Of a DNA stretch of 64,000 bases, positions 10,453 to 20,589 are shown piece after piece. The translations under genes were made by a program, and so were the position numbers. The first letter of the stretch is position 1, and each line of letters starts with the position of its first letter. The stretch covers positions 43,094,880-43,158,879 of the forward strand of contig CM034533.1 in NCBI GenBank assembly GCA_020002185.1, in the 5' to 3' direction. The stretch is from Paraescarpia echinospica. Taxonomy: Eukaryota > Annelida > Polychaeta > Sabellida > Siboglinidae. The notes under the pieces are model-generated. The model did no database searches. It worked only from the letters and a program-made list of their open reading frames with translations, and was not told the DNA's origin.

Positions 10453-12189
10453 ATTACGTCATCAGTTGATGACCCTTTAATTCATGAGTATACCAGTGTT
10501 TCCATCTAGCGGATAAGATTCAAAAGGCTACTTCCGAGCCAAACAATCTTCCCGGACGAGTGTCGGTTACGCGAGACTTATCCGCCGGAAAAAAATGGCT
10601 GCTCTCGTTCTGCAATACAACTGTCAAAGGTGAACGCTACGACGAAATCGGGACCAAAGCCATCATTTTGATGCGTTTGAAGACGAACAAGTAGTTACAA
10701 AGTTTCGCTGTAGACGACAAGTCGTCGTAGGCATAACTATCGAGGTTTGGACTCCGCTGCTACGAGTGCTCGCAACAATGCGATAATGCCGATATTATCG
10801 CAGTTTCCAGGACTCAGACTGATTGGGATTTATTAGTCTACCACACATTGTGAACTACCAAATCAGCGACAAGCATAGAGAACTAAGGCAACGTTTCCCG
10901 AAGATAATTTTAATGGCATTATTATTGGCAAACAGTGAACAATCTGCTGATTGTGTTGCGCTGTCTGCACCAAAACACCCGGGGATCGCCAGGTTACTCT
11001 TCTATTATAGTATTAAAACAAGCAACCGATGAAAATGTGCGAACTGTAAATCTAAACACAATTATATTAGATCGTAGGTTTTCACAGCACAATCTAGCGT
11101 ATCTGCAGATTGTGCAGATCCAGTAACAGCGCCCAACGTATTGATGGAACAGTAACTCGAATACAACTGTCAAACTTCGTCGGAGAATAATCATGATTTC
11201 CATGAATTAGCCAACGACAAGAGGAAGGTATATAATGTCGACGTATATGTTACTGGAGTAAGACTAAGTGTCAATGTAGTCACCGCAACAGTTTACAACT
11301 ACGATGTTGTCGGTAACCAGGTAAATGCTGCCAGACGAAAACAACACCAAAAAAACCTTGGTATCACGAATAAATGTCCACTGTATGTCCAGGGTGCACA
11401 TAATAAAATGTTATTAAATAAAATCAGAAGTTAATCGTTGACCAGTTAAACTTAACGCCACATTTGTGTAAATTATGCTGTTTTTCAACAATAAATTGGT
11501 CGCACTGTTAACGTATCTTGGCATTTGCGCGTTTTACTCATGTCCTTGACACAACCAAAACTTACTTATACACGAATATGGTTAAGCACGACCGAATAGG
11601 TATCCACGGCCGTATTGATGACTTGTGCATACGAAATGGGAACATAAGTTAAAAGCGTATACCTTTCCGCGTTTAACTTTATCCGGTCTTCATGCATACG
11701 GGCCCAGCTGATTGGACAGAGGTCAACCTCGGATTAGTAATAAATGGAGGCGTTGTTGAGCGTGGAACGGCGTTCGGTCGCAAGACAAGAAGACTACCGT
11801 CATCATTGGTTATTTAACATTGCGATGCAATTATGTAATCTTCATAAAACAAAAAACTGGTGTCAGAATAACCAGACTATATGATATGCGTTCACGGCGA
11901 GCGAATTTACACTTCCGGATATCTGCGCTTGCGCGAAACTGACGTCATCGTTTCTACGGAAACGTCGTTATAGTTTCCAATAATTTGAAGGGAATTCCAC
12001 TGAGACACACAAAGTAGTAGTTTTTAAAGAACGGACTGGTGACTTATAGCATTAATGCCATAATTAATTTTGTAGTACATATGTTCAAACCGACACCTAC
12101 TAATATCCAATGAAGAAAGTGAAGTAATCAACTGAAACCATAACCGCCGCTCAAACCTTAAAATGTTGATTTCTCTTGCAATCAACATT

Positions 12190-12545
12190 GGTTAGTAGAG
12201 GATAGACAGAAGAAGGACACATGACCTGAGAAAAGAGATTGAAATACAATGCAGCGTAGTAGGAGTATTGTTGGGAAGCCGGATGAGATGGGCAGGCCAC
12301 TTGGAATGGACTGATGCCGGATAAATAGCAGAGAACAGAGGCTGAACAACATAAACGGCAGGAAAAGGGGAAGGCCACAGCTGAGATGGGAAGACTGCGT
12401 GAGAAGGGACAAGAGAAGATCAGGGGAGGATGAAAGATGGAGAGAGGGAGCGATGGACAGAAAATTATGGAAGGAAAAGACAGAGAGAGTGGTTCGGCTT
12501 TACTGTACCTGACCCTCACCTCTGTACAGCAGGGAAGGAGGTGAG
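12190..12545 (+). pseudogene. 3' fragment of an RTE-like LINE
   Basis: A degraded frame contains RMRWAGHLEW, then after shifts GRPQLRWEDC, matching the RWAGH..R / GRPRLRW C-terminal region of the RTE element at 15665-18647. Only the last ~120 codons remain, with stops. It represents an older, 5'-truncated insertion. Confidence 0.6.
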
Positions 12546-12778
12546 CAATAACAACATTGGTTGGTAAGTTTGTATTAGTGGGCTAAATATTTTAGATGCG
12601 TAACACTAAAACGTTGCCTTTTGCTTCCCTTTAAGATATGTATGGAACATAATAACAATAAATAATAGTTGTGTCCATTGGTAGGCGCACAGTTCTACCG
12701 TATCTGGTACATTTGCTGATCAACAATTCACAGCCAACGTTCAAGCACTTCGTGAACATGACATAATCGCATACTTAC
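12546..12778. other. Intronic spacer
   Basis: No feature supported; lies between the RTE fragment and the tetraspanin-type exon. Confidence 0.3.
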
Positions 12779-12853
12779 CTCGGAAATGTAGCTCGTCGCA
12801 GTGACTATAACAACAATGCCAACACCCAGCAAAACGACGTACATGGCAGTTAT
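12779..12853 (-). CDS. Tetraspanin-type exon, third transmembrane segment
   Basis: Exactly 75 bases, phase 0 at both ends, between a TTTACAACAG acceptor and a perfect GTAAGT donor on the minus strand. It encodes ITAMYVVLLGVGIVVIVTAT followed by SYISE: a membrane helix with a Val/Ile/Gly-rich core. A 75-base, phase-0 exon for TM3 is a recurrent feature of tetraspanin genes, and the next exon on the strand (5356-5445) continues plausibly into the large extracellular loop. I infer a tetraspanin gene whose introns are filled with mobile elements. Upstream exons for TM1 and TM2 were not identified. Other four-TM families cannot be fully excluded. Confidence 0.5.
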
Positions 12854-13214
12854 CTGTTGTAAAGAAAAATGGACACGACAATAGAGATTACCACCCTCGC
12901 CAGCTTGGGGAGGTAGATAACTATTACCTCTGGCATTCATCCCACGCTATGTGCGGTTATTGTGAATGTGTACATGTGCATCTAAGTATGCCTGCAATAA
13001 ATGTACATATTTGTATGTATGCATACATCAATGCATGTAGACGTCTAGTTGTCGAGGTATCTAGGCATATAATCATCTCGGCATCAAAAGAGCGTTAGCA
13101 CTAATATAACTTTGAAGAAACCATGTCACACAGTAACAATATTAACTATATTTACGAAAACATTAGTATGACATTAGATCAGTGACGCGGGAACGAAATT
13201 CATTGGGGGGGCAA

Positions 13215-13410
13215 CCAGAGTTTCAGTGCTTCTTGGTAGGTCAGTAGGTCAAACTAGTGGCAGCGCGACCATGGCACTTAAGACCGCAACTCGATAGATA
13301 GAACGGTACCCGACACAGCGCAATCCGTCTGTAACGTTGGTAAGTTTGGTTCTTGGAACTCGCTACTCTAAGTTTAGTTCGTGCAACTCGTTGGTCTCGG
13401 AAGTTTACGG
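13215..13410 (+). repeat. Dispersed repeat module with start of the AAGTTTGGTTC array
   Basis: GGTCAGTAGGTCAAACTA, a block ending in CGCAACTCGATAGATAGAAC, and GTTGGTAAGTTTGGTTCTTG recur together at 27430-27560 (+) and, inverted, at 25985-26130. The module joins a unique arm to the 28-base array described at 14585-14800. Confidence 0.7.
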
Positions 13411-13581
13411 AAGTGTGTCGCCAGAAAGATGGCCACTTCGTGTACATATGTTTTCTGCGAGATGGTGCTGTACACCCAAAGTGACACGTTAATGCCCTAG
13501 GTGGCGCTTCTTGGTAAGTCAAGACAGCAAACTATGATGTGAAACTTACCGGACGCCATAAAAGTAAGAAAGTAGTACATG

Positions 13582-14173
13582 TCATGTCAACATAATTTTA
13601 TTTGTCAATTCATATATTTCTAATAAATAATATACGGAATATTTCCGACATGATGTCTCTTGCATTCTGTTCCTGTGAATTGTATGTCGCGGGAAGTCTA
13701 CGACGTCGAAGACGACCACTGTTAAACGGACTGCTTTTTTCCTTTGGCATGTCGTCGTCGTCGTCCACTGACGATGTCTGCATACAAATCCAAAGATCTG
13801 AGTTCCCACTAAATCCATTGCCGTCTTGACGTCCTTAAGACCACGAGCGAAGGTTTTCCATCCCACCGGTTCAAACGACTTCCGCTTTCCCAGCACGTCA
13901 TTCACGTGATCTACGATTCTTTGAATGCTCCATGGTAATCTGAGATGGAGACAGGAATATCGAGCTTGTTGCTGGGGTCATGGGCACATGTGTCAAAGTA
14001 GGTACCGATACAAATGAATTCAGTGGTGTGGTGTTTGTCATTCGTCCACAGCGCTTGCTGGTACTGTGCAGTTTCCAGCTGTCTTTCCGTGTGAAATGCC
14101 TCTTGCAAACGGGACAACGTAACGGTGATGGTGTGGGCTTGTTGGCAGCTGGTAGAATATTCGATAAGCTCAT
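13582..14173 (-). pseudogene. C2HC zinc-finger protein with Polinton-type GW block (cassette C), frameshifted
   Basis: On the minus strand an ATG at 14173, just after a TATATAAT-like sequence, opens a frame with CPVCKRHFTRKDSWKLH ending in SKRC (C-x2-C-x12-H-x5-C). Near 13910 the frame shifts and continues as IVDHVNDVLG, then FEPVGWKTFARGL and MDLVGT. That second block aligns with the C-terminal block of the Polinton protein at 53877-54550 (VNLVNDLM..., PPVGWEAF, MELVGN). The gene is AT-neutral, flanked by repeats, and ends near 13580-13600 where AATAAA occurs on this strand. The finger relates it to cassettes A and D. The function is unknown; it is probably DNA-binding. Homology of the GW block is my reading by eye. 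Confidence 0.5.
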
Positions 14174-14300
14174 TATATAGTGTATCGATTAGCTCACGAC
14201 GTAGGTGTTTATTATTCAAATGTAAACAAGGAAATGAACGGATAGATGCATTTTACGCACTAATATATCAAAAGATTACGGTGGGGTGGAAAGTACACAA

Positions 14301-14428
<128 letters not shown>

Positions 14429-14584
14429 ACAGAAGTGATGGCAAGAATTTACGACGTTCACGCGTTCAAACACTAAAAATCCACCACACTGGCATGAATT
14501 TTCGACACAGACGCATTAAAGTAAGAAACTTGTACAAGTGTAGCATGTTGGTCAGCTAATTTTTTTACAAAAGTTACGTGTGTA

Positions 14585-14800
14585 CGGTACGGTCTAAATT
14601 TGGTTCATGGAACTCGCTGTTCTATGTTTGATTCGTGGAATTCGCTACTCTAAGGTTGGTTCTTGGAGCTCGTTGATATACGTTTGGTTCATGGAACTCG
14701 CTACTCTAAGTGTGGTTCTTGGAACACGCTGGTCTAAGTTTGGTTCGTGACACTCGTTGGTCTAAGTTTGGTTCTTGAAACTAGCTGATATAAGAATAAG
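14585..14800 (+). repeat. 28-base minisatellite AAGTTTGGTTCTTGGAACTCG-type
   Basis: Seven or so imperfect units of about 28 bases (TCTAAGTTTGGTTC.TGGAACTCGCTA). The same family occurs at 13340-13400, 27540-27690 (+) and, inverted, at 25295-25330, 25815-25995 and 28000-28265, so it is dispersed in both orientations. Confidence 0.9.
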
Positions 14801-14867
14801 TTCCGACTAGTGAATTTGTTACTCGTTAGATGGCGCCAACACGTAGTACTGCGGTTATAAACTAGGA

Positions 14868-15167
14868 GTGCTACGCATGAAGTCATGTGACTGTAATGTC
14901 TGTCTCTACAGTTCTGTCATTCCCGTAAGTTTGTCGACTTATAGACAACCGGCGTCCGCCCTAGATTGCGGTAATCTAAATAATTACATCGGTGCCCGTT
15001 GGGTGGCGCCGGAAGTCGTCTATGTCTCACGGCCATGCCTACTGTTCAATGGGCAAACATGTTACTTATACGAACTGGTCACTCCCAAACTGACCCATGA
15101 AGTCAGTAGGTGGCGCTTCTGGCTAGGCCAATACGGTAAGCGGAAGTATATATCGGACGTCGCATAA
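14868..15167 (+). repeat. Dispersed repeat with a frame shared with 25527-25754
   Basis: The translation of this stretch (SCDCNVCLYSSVIP..., PASALDC, LFNGQTCYLYELVTPK) aligns without frame change to the minus-strand translation at 25527-25754 (SCHCNGCLYISTIP..., PASALAG, LFNGQTCYLYELVTPN). Both lie beside the 28-base array. Either a short coding sequence is carried by the repeat or the frame is open by chance in a young repeat. I cannot name a family. No promoter or terminator seen. Confidence 0.4.
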
Positions 15168-15473
15168 CGGGAAAATAGTGAAGGTGTACGGTAAGCGGAA
15201 GTATATACCGGGGAAGTCGCATGATGGGCACACGGTGAACGTGCACAGTAAGCGAATGTAGGGTTTCAATGGTGTTATTGTCGTCTATCCTAGCACATTA
15301 AATGTTGTTATATTAAGGCGCAATAGTGGGATAGGAAGGTCGTAGAGTTGCACGGTAAAGGGAAGTAGGGCTAAAGTAGTGATTTGACCGGAAATGGACG
15401 GAACATATACTAGAAAAATGACACAAAATAAGCTTTGTACATCTTATTCGGGTACAACACAAGACAAATTTAT

Positions 15474-15653
15474 TTACATGGCACCCTCCATTACTGCAAG
15501 CACCATTCCCTTGACTTCGTTTCGCCACTATCTCGAAACAGACTCTTGCAACTAACTCTCGATAGTAAAGAACTGTTCGGATGTCATGTCGGATAGTTTA
15601 ACACCTGCCTCTTCTAAAAAAACTCAAGCAGTCTTTAATAACTGCGATTGAAA
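15474..15653 (-). pseudogene. Family X copy B, 3' part (separated by RTE insertion)
   Basis: The minus strand reads an AVIKDC-like segment, then GVKLSDMTSEQFFTIES, a stop, LQESVSR and LAVMEGAM before TAA at 15474-15476, aligning to the C-termini of the other X copies. The rest of the gene is at 18659-18990. An RTE with an 11-base target duplication lies between. A downstream AATAAG-like signal is conserved with copy 2. Confidence 0.5.
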
Positions 15654-15664
15654 TAATGTCCTCA
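15654..15664. repeat. Target-site duplication of RTE, left
   Basis: TAATGTCCTCA occurs here and again at 18648-18658, immediately after the GAA-repeat tail of the RTE element. Confidence 0.85.
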
Positions 15665-15749
15665 ATTATGTCACTTACTAATTACGAGATTGGCTACCGC
15701 ATGCGGGGGAACCGACGCGCTGGGACTCAGGCACCAACGAGAAATCATC

Positions 15750-16545
15750 GAAAACCTGTAGGGTCGAACAGCCGGCATAGACTCTCATGCGAAGTCCGGT
15801 TTGCCACTCTCAATGTGGGAACAATGACGGGGAAACGAGTGGAGGAGGTGGAGCTACTGAAGAGGCGGCAACTGTCGGTGATGGGGGTACATGAAACCAA
15901 GTGGAAAGGGGACCGGGCAGTGGACCTGGGAGATGGGTTTAAGATGCTGCGTGCAGGGGGAGTGGGAGTGATTATGAAGGAGAAATACAGCAAGGATGTA
16001 ATAAGGGTGGAACGATGGGAAGGCAGAATAATTGCAGTGTGGATGTTAGTTGGTGGAGAGATGACGCGCATACTATCGGTCTATGCACCGCAGACAAGGA
16101 GAAATCAAGAAGACAACGATGCATTCCGAAACAACAGGGAAGAAATTATTGGGCATGTGGCGCCGGAGACAATGCTGGTTGTGGCAAGTGAATTAAATGC
16201 ACATGTAGGAAAGAGACAGAACAGTGAGGAGACCTTAGGAAAGTACGGATATGGAACGAGAAACGGAGAGGGACAAATCTGGTCGAGATGCTAGGCAGAA
16301 ATCAGCTAGTGGTGGTAAACTCCTTCTTTCAGAAGAAGGAATCACACAAGATCACATACAGAAGTGGAAACAACAGAACAGAGATAGATCTGCTGATTGT
16401 TAGAAGCAGCCAGTTGAACAACGTTAGGGACTGCAAAGTTCTGGCAGGAGAGCACATAACGAGCCAACATAAACCAGTCGTTTATGAAATGTGGATAGGA
16501 AGAGGCAAACAGGGAAGGAAGAAACAAAGACAGGTAATAAAATGA
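15750..16545 (+). pseudogene. RTE endonuclease domain
   Basis: The frame has VRFATLNVGTMTGK at its start, HETKWKGD, GVGVIMKEKYS, ILSVYAPQ and an ELNAHVG block where GDFNAH is usual (the catalytic Asp appears as Glu: VASELNAHVG). It shifts at 16294 and continues with HKITYRSGNNRTEIDLLIV and a terminal SQHKPVV where SDHRPV is common. Canonical Asp-to-Glu and Asp-to-Gln changes plus the frameshift suggest inactivity. Confidence 0.85.
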
Positions 16546-16559
16546 TGGAAATGTGAAGG

Positions 16560-18536
16560 AGAGGTGATGGCCCATTACAAAACCGAAGTAGAGAGGAAGT
16601 TCAGGCTACTCCAAGAACAAAGGGAGGATGTGGAATCAGAGTGGAAAGCACTTAAGGAAGGCTTTGTTAGAACAGCTGAGGAGATATATGGACGAACATC
16701 GGGAAAGCCGACACAAAGTCGAAAGAAGAAAGAACAGTGGTGGTGGAACCAGGAAGTTGAACAAGCAATATGAGAAAAAAGGAGGCACTAAAGTGTGTGG
16801 AAGAAGCAAGTGATGAAGAAAAGACAAGGCTAAAGCAGAAGTACCAGGAGAAGAAGAAGGCAGCTGCTAAAGCAAGAGATTATAAACAGCAGAAATTATA
16901 TGATAAGATTGAAGAAGATGGAGGGACAAAACTGATCTTCAAACTTGCCAGGGATAGAGATAGAGACAGCAAAGATACTATACGAACATCAGCAATGAAG
17001 AGAAGCGACGGGACACTGGTCACTGGAGCAAAACAAGTGCTGGGTGCTTGGGAGGAGTACTTCAAAAAACTACTAAATCTGGAGACAGAATATGAGATAG
17101 AGATACCCCATACCGTAAGGAGAGAGCTGGAGGTGAGGACAATAAGAAGAGGTGGCGAAAGCAGTAAAGAAGGTGAAAACTGGAAAGGCTGTAGGAGTGG
17201 ATGAACTCTCAGTGAAAATGGTGAAAACAAACAGACTAGTTGGAATCAAGTGGCTGACGAGGCTATTGAATGTGTGCTTCACAGCAGGAGAGATACCAGC
17301 AGAGTGGCGACGAGGAGTGATTGTGCCGATATGGAAGGGGAAAGGGGACATCCATGACCCAGGGAGATACAGAGGCATCACATTACTGTGTCAAGCCCTG
17401 AAATTGTTGGAAAGGATACTGGATGCTAGGGTGAGGCTTTCAGTGGAGAGCAAAATGGGAGAGAATCAGCTGGGATTTATGAAAGGGAGAGGAACAGATG
17501 ATGGATTGTTTGCCATCAGACAAATTATCGAGAAGAAGAGAGAATTTAAAAAGGATGTAGCGTTCGGTTTTGTTGATCTGGAAAAGGCATTTGACACCGT
17601 GCCGAGAGAACTCGCATTTGCAGTCATGAGATGGATGGAGGTTGGAGAAGCAGAAGCCAGAATGGTGGAGGAAATGTACAAGGAGACAACAGCAGTAGTG
17701 AGAGTAGAAGGAGAAACATCGGAACAATTTGGAGTGGAAGTAGGACTCAGACAGGGAAGTGCCTTGAGTCCCTTCTTTTCAGTGGAAAGATATCGGGGCA
17801 GAAACAACTTAAGAAGATACTGTATGCAGACGACCTAGCAGTGGTGGCTGATAACGAAGAGGAACTACAGAAAGCTTTGCAAGAATGGAGTGACACCTTC
17901 AGAAAACACGGCATCCGAATGTATCTGGAGAAGACTGAAGTAATGTGGATAGGAGAACAGGAGGTAGATCTGCATGTAGTTATTGACGGAAAGACCATTA
18001 AACAAGAGAACAGCATTATATACCTGGGCGGCACAGTGTGTGAGGATGGAAGGAGTAGTAAAGAAATACAGAGGAGGGTGCAAGCAGGAGCAGCAGCATG
18101 GAAGAGGGTAGAAGGCATTATGTGGGACAGAAAACTGAAGAAACAATGAAAGGAAAAGTGTTAGAAGCCTGCGTTGTATCAGCCTGTATATATGGGTTGG
18201 GAACACTTCCACTGACAGAGAGACAGGAGGAGAAACTACTTGTGGCAGAAAACAACTGGGTCAGAAGAATATGTAGAGTAACACGAGAGGATAGAAGGAA
18301 GATGAAGGAATTGAGAGAGGAGATTGGAATTAAAAAACATCTAAAGAGGAAAGTAGCCAGTAACAGAATGAGATGGGCGGGACATGTACATAGAATGGGT
18401 AAAGACAGACTGGCGAAAAGAGCGTGGAAAGTAGAAGAGGGTGGCAGACGAAGGAGAGGAAGACCAAGGCTGAGATGGAACGACAGCATAAAACGAGACC
18501 TGGGGAGGGCTGGCGTGAACAGCCATGAATGAATGG
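16560..18536 (+). pseudogene. RTE reverse transcriptase region
   Basis: From a charged linker (16560-17140) the RT domain follows: KAVGVDELSVKM, RGVIVPIWKGKGD, YRGITLL, ENQLGFMKGRGT, FVDLEKAFDTVPR, GLRQGSALSPF and, after a deletion/frameshift at about 17790, LYADDLAVVA (YADD intact). The C-terminal part (18130-18536) contains RMRWAGHVHRMG and GRPRLRWNDS. At least four frame changes occur. The 12.19-12.54 kb fragment is a relative of this C-terminus. Confidence 0.88.
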
Positions 18537-18647
18537 CAATTGCGGACGAGAGAGAGAGGTGGAAAGAACTGACAAGAAAAGTAGAAGAAGCTACCAAGTA
18601 ACGTGGACCCCACCCCGCAAGGGAGCAAGGGGAAGAAGAAGAAGAAT

Positions 18648-18658
18648 TAATGTCCTCA
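18648..18658. repeat. Target-site duplication of RTE, right
   Basis: TAATGTCCTCA, identical to 15654-15664. Confidence 0.85.
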
Positions 18659-18990
18659 GGGTTCTGGTCAAAATGCATGAAAATTAGAATGTCATCAGAC
18701 AAGAGGCAGTCGAAATGAAATTGACTACGATCGTCTATGTCACAAGCGAAACATCGTCGTCTTGGGAATTCAACGACGTTACATGCTATGTTACGTGCAA
18801 GCGTCTTTTTATTTCGATCACAGGAAAGTAAGTTGTAAAGTTCGGATCATGGACGGCAGGTGCGAAAGTTGTGACATCTGCAGCGTCGGTAGAAGTTGTG
18901 ACATGGGCGGTGTCGGTGGAAGTTGTGACATCGGCAATGTCGGTGGAAGTTGTGACATCGGCATGGATGGCAGCAGAGAGAAGCTGAAAC
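18659..18990 (-). pseudogene. Family X copy B, 5' part
   Basis: Minus strand: four units of about 24 bases encoding ADVTTSTD octapeptides (18860-18975), then NFTTYFPVIEIKRRL, ACN..EF, a C-x2-C pair (RCFACD), FHFDCLLSDDILIFMHFDQ. This matches copy A residue blocks in order. It lies about 50 bases downstream of the RPA-like gene of cassette B. Function unknown; the octapeptide array suggests a linker or glycosylated region (Thr/Ser rich). Confidence 0.5.
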
Positions 18991-19035
18991 TAGATGTGTG
19001 ACGTTGTAGTTTGTGTAAGTATCTCGTCGTGTTTT

Positions 19036-19538
19036 CTATATGGTGAGGGACACTCGAGTTCCTGTCAGTGAGTTCAGTTTGTAAGCCCGCATCGTTTCGT
19101 CCATAACAGCAAAAGTGTCGGCATTCACGTCTAGGAGAGTGGCCATTGGCTGTCGAATAAAATCAACCATATACATTGAACCGTCGCTGTCTCGACAAAG
19201 CACATTCGAACATTGAAATGTATGTCAGAGGCCACGTGTCCTTCGCATTGCAAATGCCCCTTATCGTTAACAGTTATACGTTTCTTGCAGTATCTGCACT
19301 CGATGTAGAAGGGGGTATGCTGGCGTACTTTGTCGATAAGGAGACCTTTGATCTTGATAACGGCGTCGGCGCTGACTCTCCCTTCCAGAGTTGCCACGTA
19401 CACGACCTCCAATTCCCAGCGGGGAAGGGCGATTGGTCACCGGAATGATCGATCGGCCCGTCGGCTCCTCCTCGTCGCTCGAGTGTGCTGTATCGCGAGG
19501 ACGGTAATAGGGTCTCTTCTCTTGATATTATTAGCCAT
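19036..19538 (-). pseudogene. RPA-like ssDNA-binding protein (cassette B), frameshifted
   Basis: The ATG at 19538 gives MANNI as in cassette A. A shared leader (PYYRPRD, DEEEPTGR, PVTNRPSP) is spread over two frames. Then VVYVATLEG, FYIECRYCKKRITVNDKGHLQC (zinc ribbon) and, after another shift near 19210, DGSMYMVDFIRQ followed by MATLLDVNADTF and TGTRVSLTI before a stop at 19036-19038. The order ribbon, central strands (FQ.. in RPA70), helix and final strand matches DBD-C of replication protein A. It is preceded by a TATA box at 19575-19589 and by the NADAR gene only ~110 bases upstream. At least two frameshifts make it a relic. Confidence 0.6.
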
Positions 19539-19574
19539 GATGTCGTTATACGAATGACAAACCCACTGCCGAAA

Positions 19575-19589
19575 TCCGCGCTTATATAG
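19575..19589 (-). promoter_or_regulatory. TATA box of cassette B RPA-like gene
   Basis: Minus strand reads CCTATATAAGCGCGG about 40-50 bases before the ATG at 19538, followed by a TCATTCGTATAACGACATC leader. The NADAR gene has the equivalent TACATAAGCGCGG at 20371-20386. Confidence 0.6.
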
Positions 19590-19649
19590 GATTAAAAGGT
19601 ACGTGACCGTGCATAAAGGTCTCGTAGGCGAGCCGAATAAGCACGAACC

Positions 19650-20313
19650 TCAGAGTAGTGTTTTCAAGTAGTTATCGCACACATCGCACAATAGTTTTCC
19701 GAGAGTGTTTCGACCGTTTTTGTAGCCACGTCCAAGTCCCCCAAAACCTTCCTTCGATTGTACACGCTCCATCATTTCGGCATTTCCGGTTGCCAAAAAT
19801 ACGGCTTTCAAGTCCTTTGATGAGTTGAACTTTGCAAGCAGCAAATGCTGCATCCAGTGAACACGAACATCGTTCCAACCAGACCTCTTCTCCCGAATCA
19901 GTTTGACTTTTCGTTTTGCCAAGTGCGCGTGTTTTGTTGCTTTGATGCGCTCTGCGAATTCGATGTCGCCGTGGTATAATGCCTTCCTGTATTGATAAAC
20001 GTGCTCGACCGAATTAAAGACCCGAATGAATGCTTAGACCCAGCATGAGTAATAGTTTTACAAGGGAGAGTCGGCCCAAGAAAATTCAATGCGTTTCGGT
20101 TTCACAGCGACCTCAGGTTCGGATAGGGGGTTCCGGTTCCGGTGCGTAGAGGTTTGACGGTGAGTGTGGTCGGCTGACAGACGGTGATCGTGGTCGGCTG
20201 ACAGACAATGACTGCGGTTGGCTGCCAGATGCCACGAACGGTCGGTAACACGGTTGGTCTACTTCGCTGTCGCAGAAGGCTGCAGGAGTGTGGCAGTTGG
20301 GTGTTTTCGACAT
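19650..20313 (-). pseudogene. NADAR-domain protein (cassette B), broken
   Basis: From the ATG at 20313 an N-terminal leader (MSKTPNCHTPAAF, DSEVDQP, SRPRSPSVSRPHSP) precedes a NADAR (YbiA-like) domain. After a frameshift at 20113 and two in-frame stops near 20035-20060, the domain shows SVEHVYQYRKAL, then W.DVR..WM..LLLAKF, LKAVFLATGNAEMMERV, and NTLGKLLCDV at the end. These are the usual NADAR blocks (EH.yQ..KA; LL.TG...l.E; LG..LM.vR), although the WG after the Lys-Glu/Asp site reads GFGGLG. NADAR enzymes act on ADP-ribose-type or riboflavin-pathway N-glycosidic bonds. The Polinton NADAR at 55.56-56.03 kb is its closest relative here. Non-functional as read. Confidence 0.7.
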
Positions 20314-20370
20314 GGTGTTAGACAATGTGTCGTCGTGATACGAATGATGATACGGCTGGCGAGGCGCCGC

Positions 20371-20386
20371 GCTTATGTAATTAATG
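20371..20386 (-). promoter_or_regulatory. TATA-like box of cassette B NADAR gene
   Basis: Minus strand TACATAAGCGCGGCGCC about 60 bases upstream of the ATG at 20313, followed by CGTATCACGACGACACA, almost the same leader as at 708-731. Confidence 0.55.
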
Positions 20387-20589
20387 TGCATGCTTAAAGG
20401 TCACATGGGCGTTCCTAATAAGCACGGACTTCAGAGTAGAAAATACATGCGCGGACTGCAGAGTAGAAAGTACTGTTCAGCAGAATATATATTTCTGTTG
20501 TTCGCCACATAAGATACACGAATTTAAGTCTTTCACACATTTTCCGTTAAAGAAGACTACATAACCTAGTTATATATAGTTAAAAACCT

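Larger units (their letters stand above)
9906..12150. other. Intron-like DNA without a supported gene
   Basis: Contains a tRNA-like block at about 10128-10200 and the right copy of the 95-base direct repeat (10362-10452). A weakly protein-like stretch at 10640-11030 is discussed among rejected items. The remainder is AT-rich with no conserved motif that I recognise. Confidence 0.4.
15665..18647 (+). mobile_element. RTE-like LINE with 11-bp target-site duplication
   Basis: A 2983-base insertion bounded by TAATGTCCTCA duplications. It starts just upstream of an APE endonuclease frame, carries a reverse transcriptase, and ends in a (GAA)n tail, as RTE-type elements do. It interrupts family X copy B in the opposite orientation. 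Because both target duplications are intact, the boundaries are well defined and the insertion is younger than the X copy. Confidence 0.92.

Noticed and set aside
10640..11030. Weak resemblance to PIF/Harbinger-type proteins (DAFEDEQVVTKFRCRR, SADCVALSAPKHPG)
   Set aside because: Only scattered residues fit, with stops between, and the catalytic context is missing. Too weak to call.
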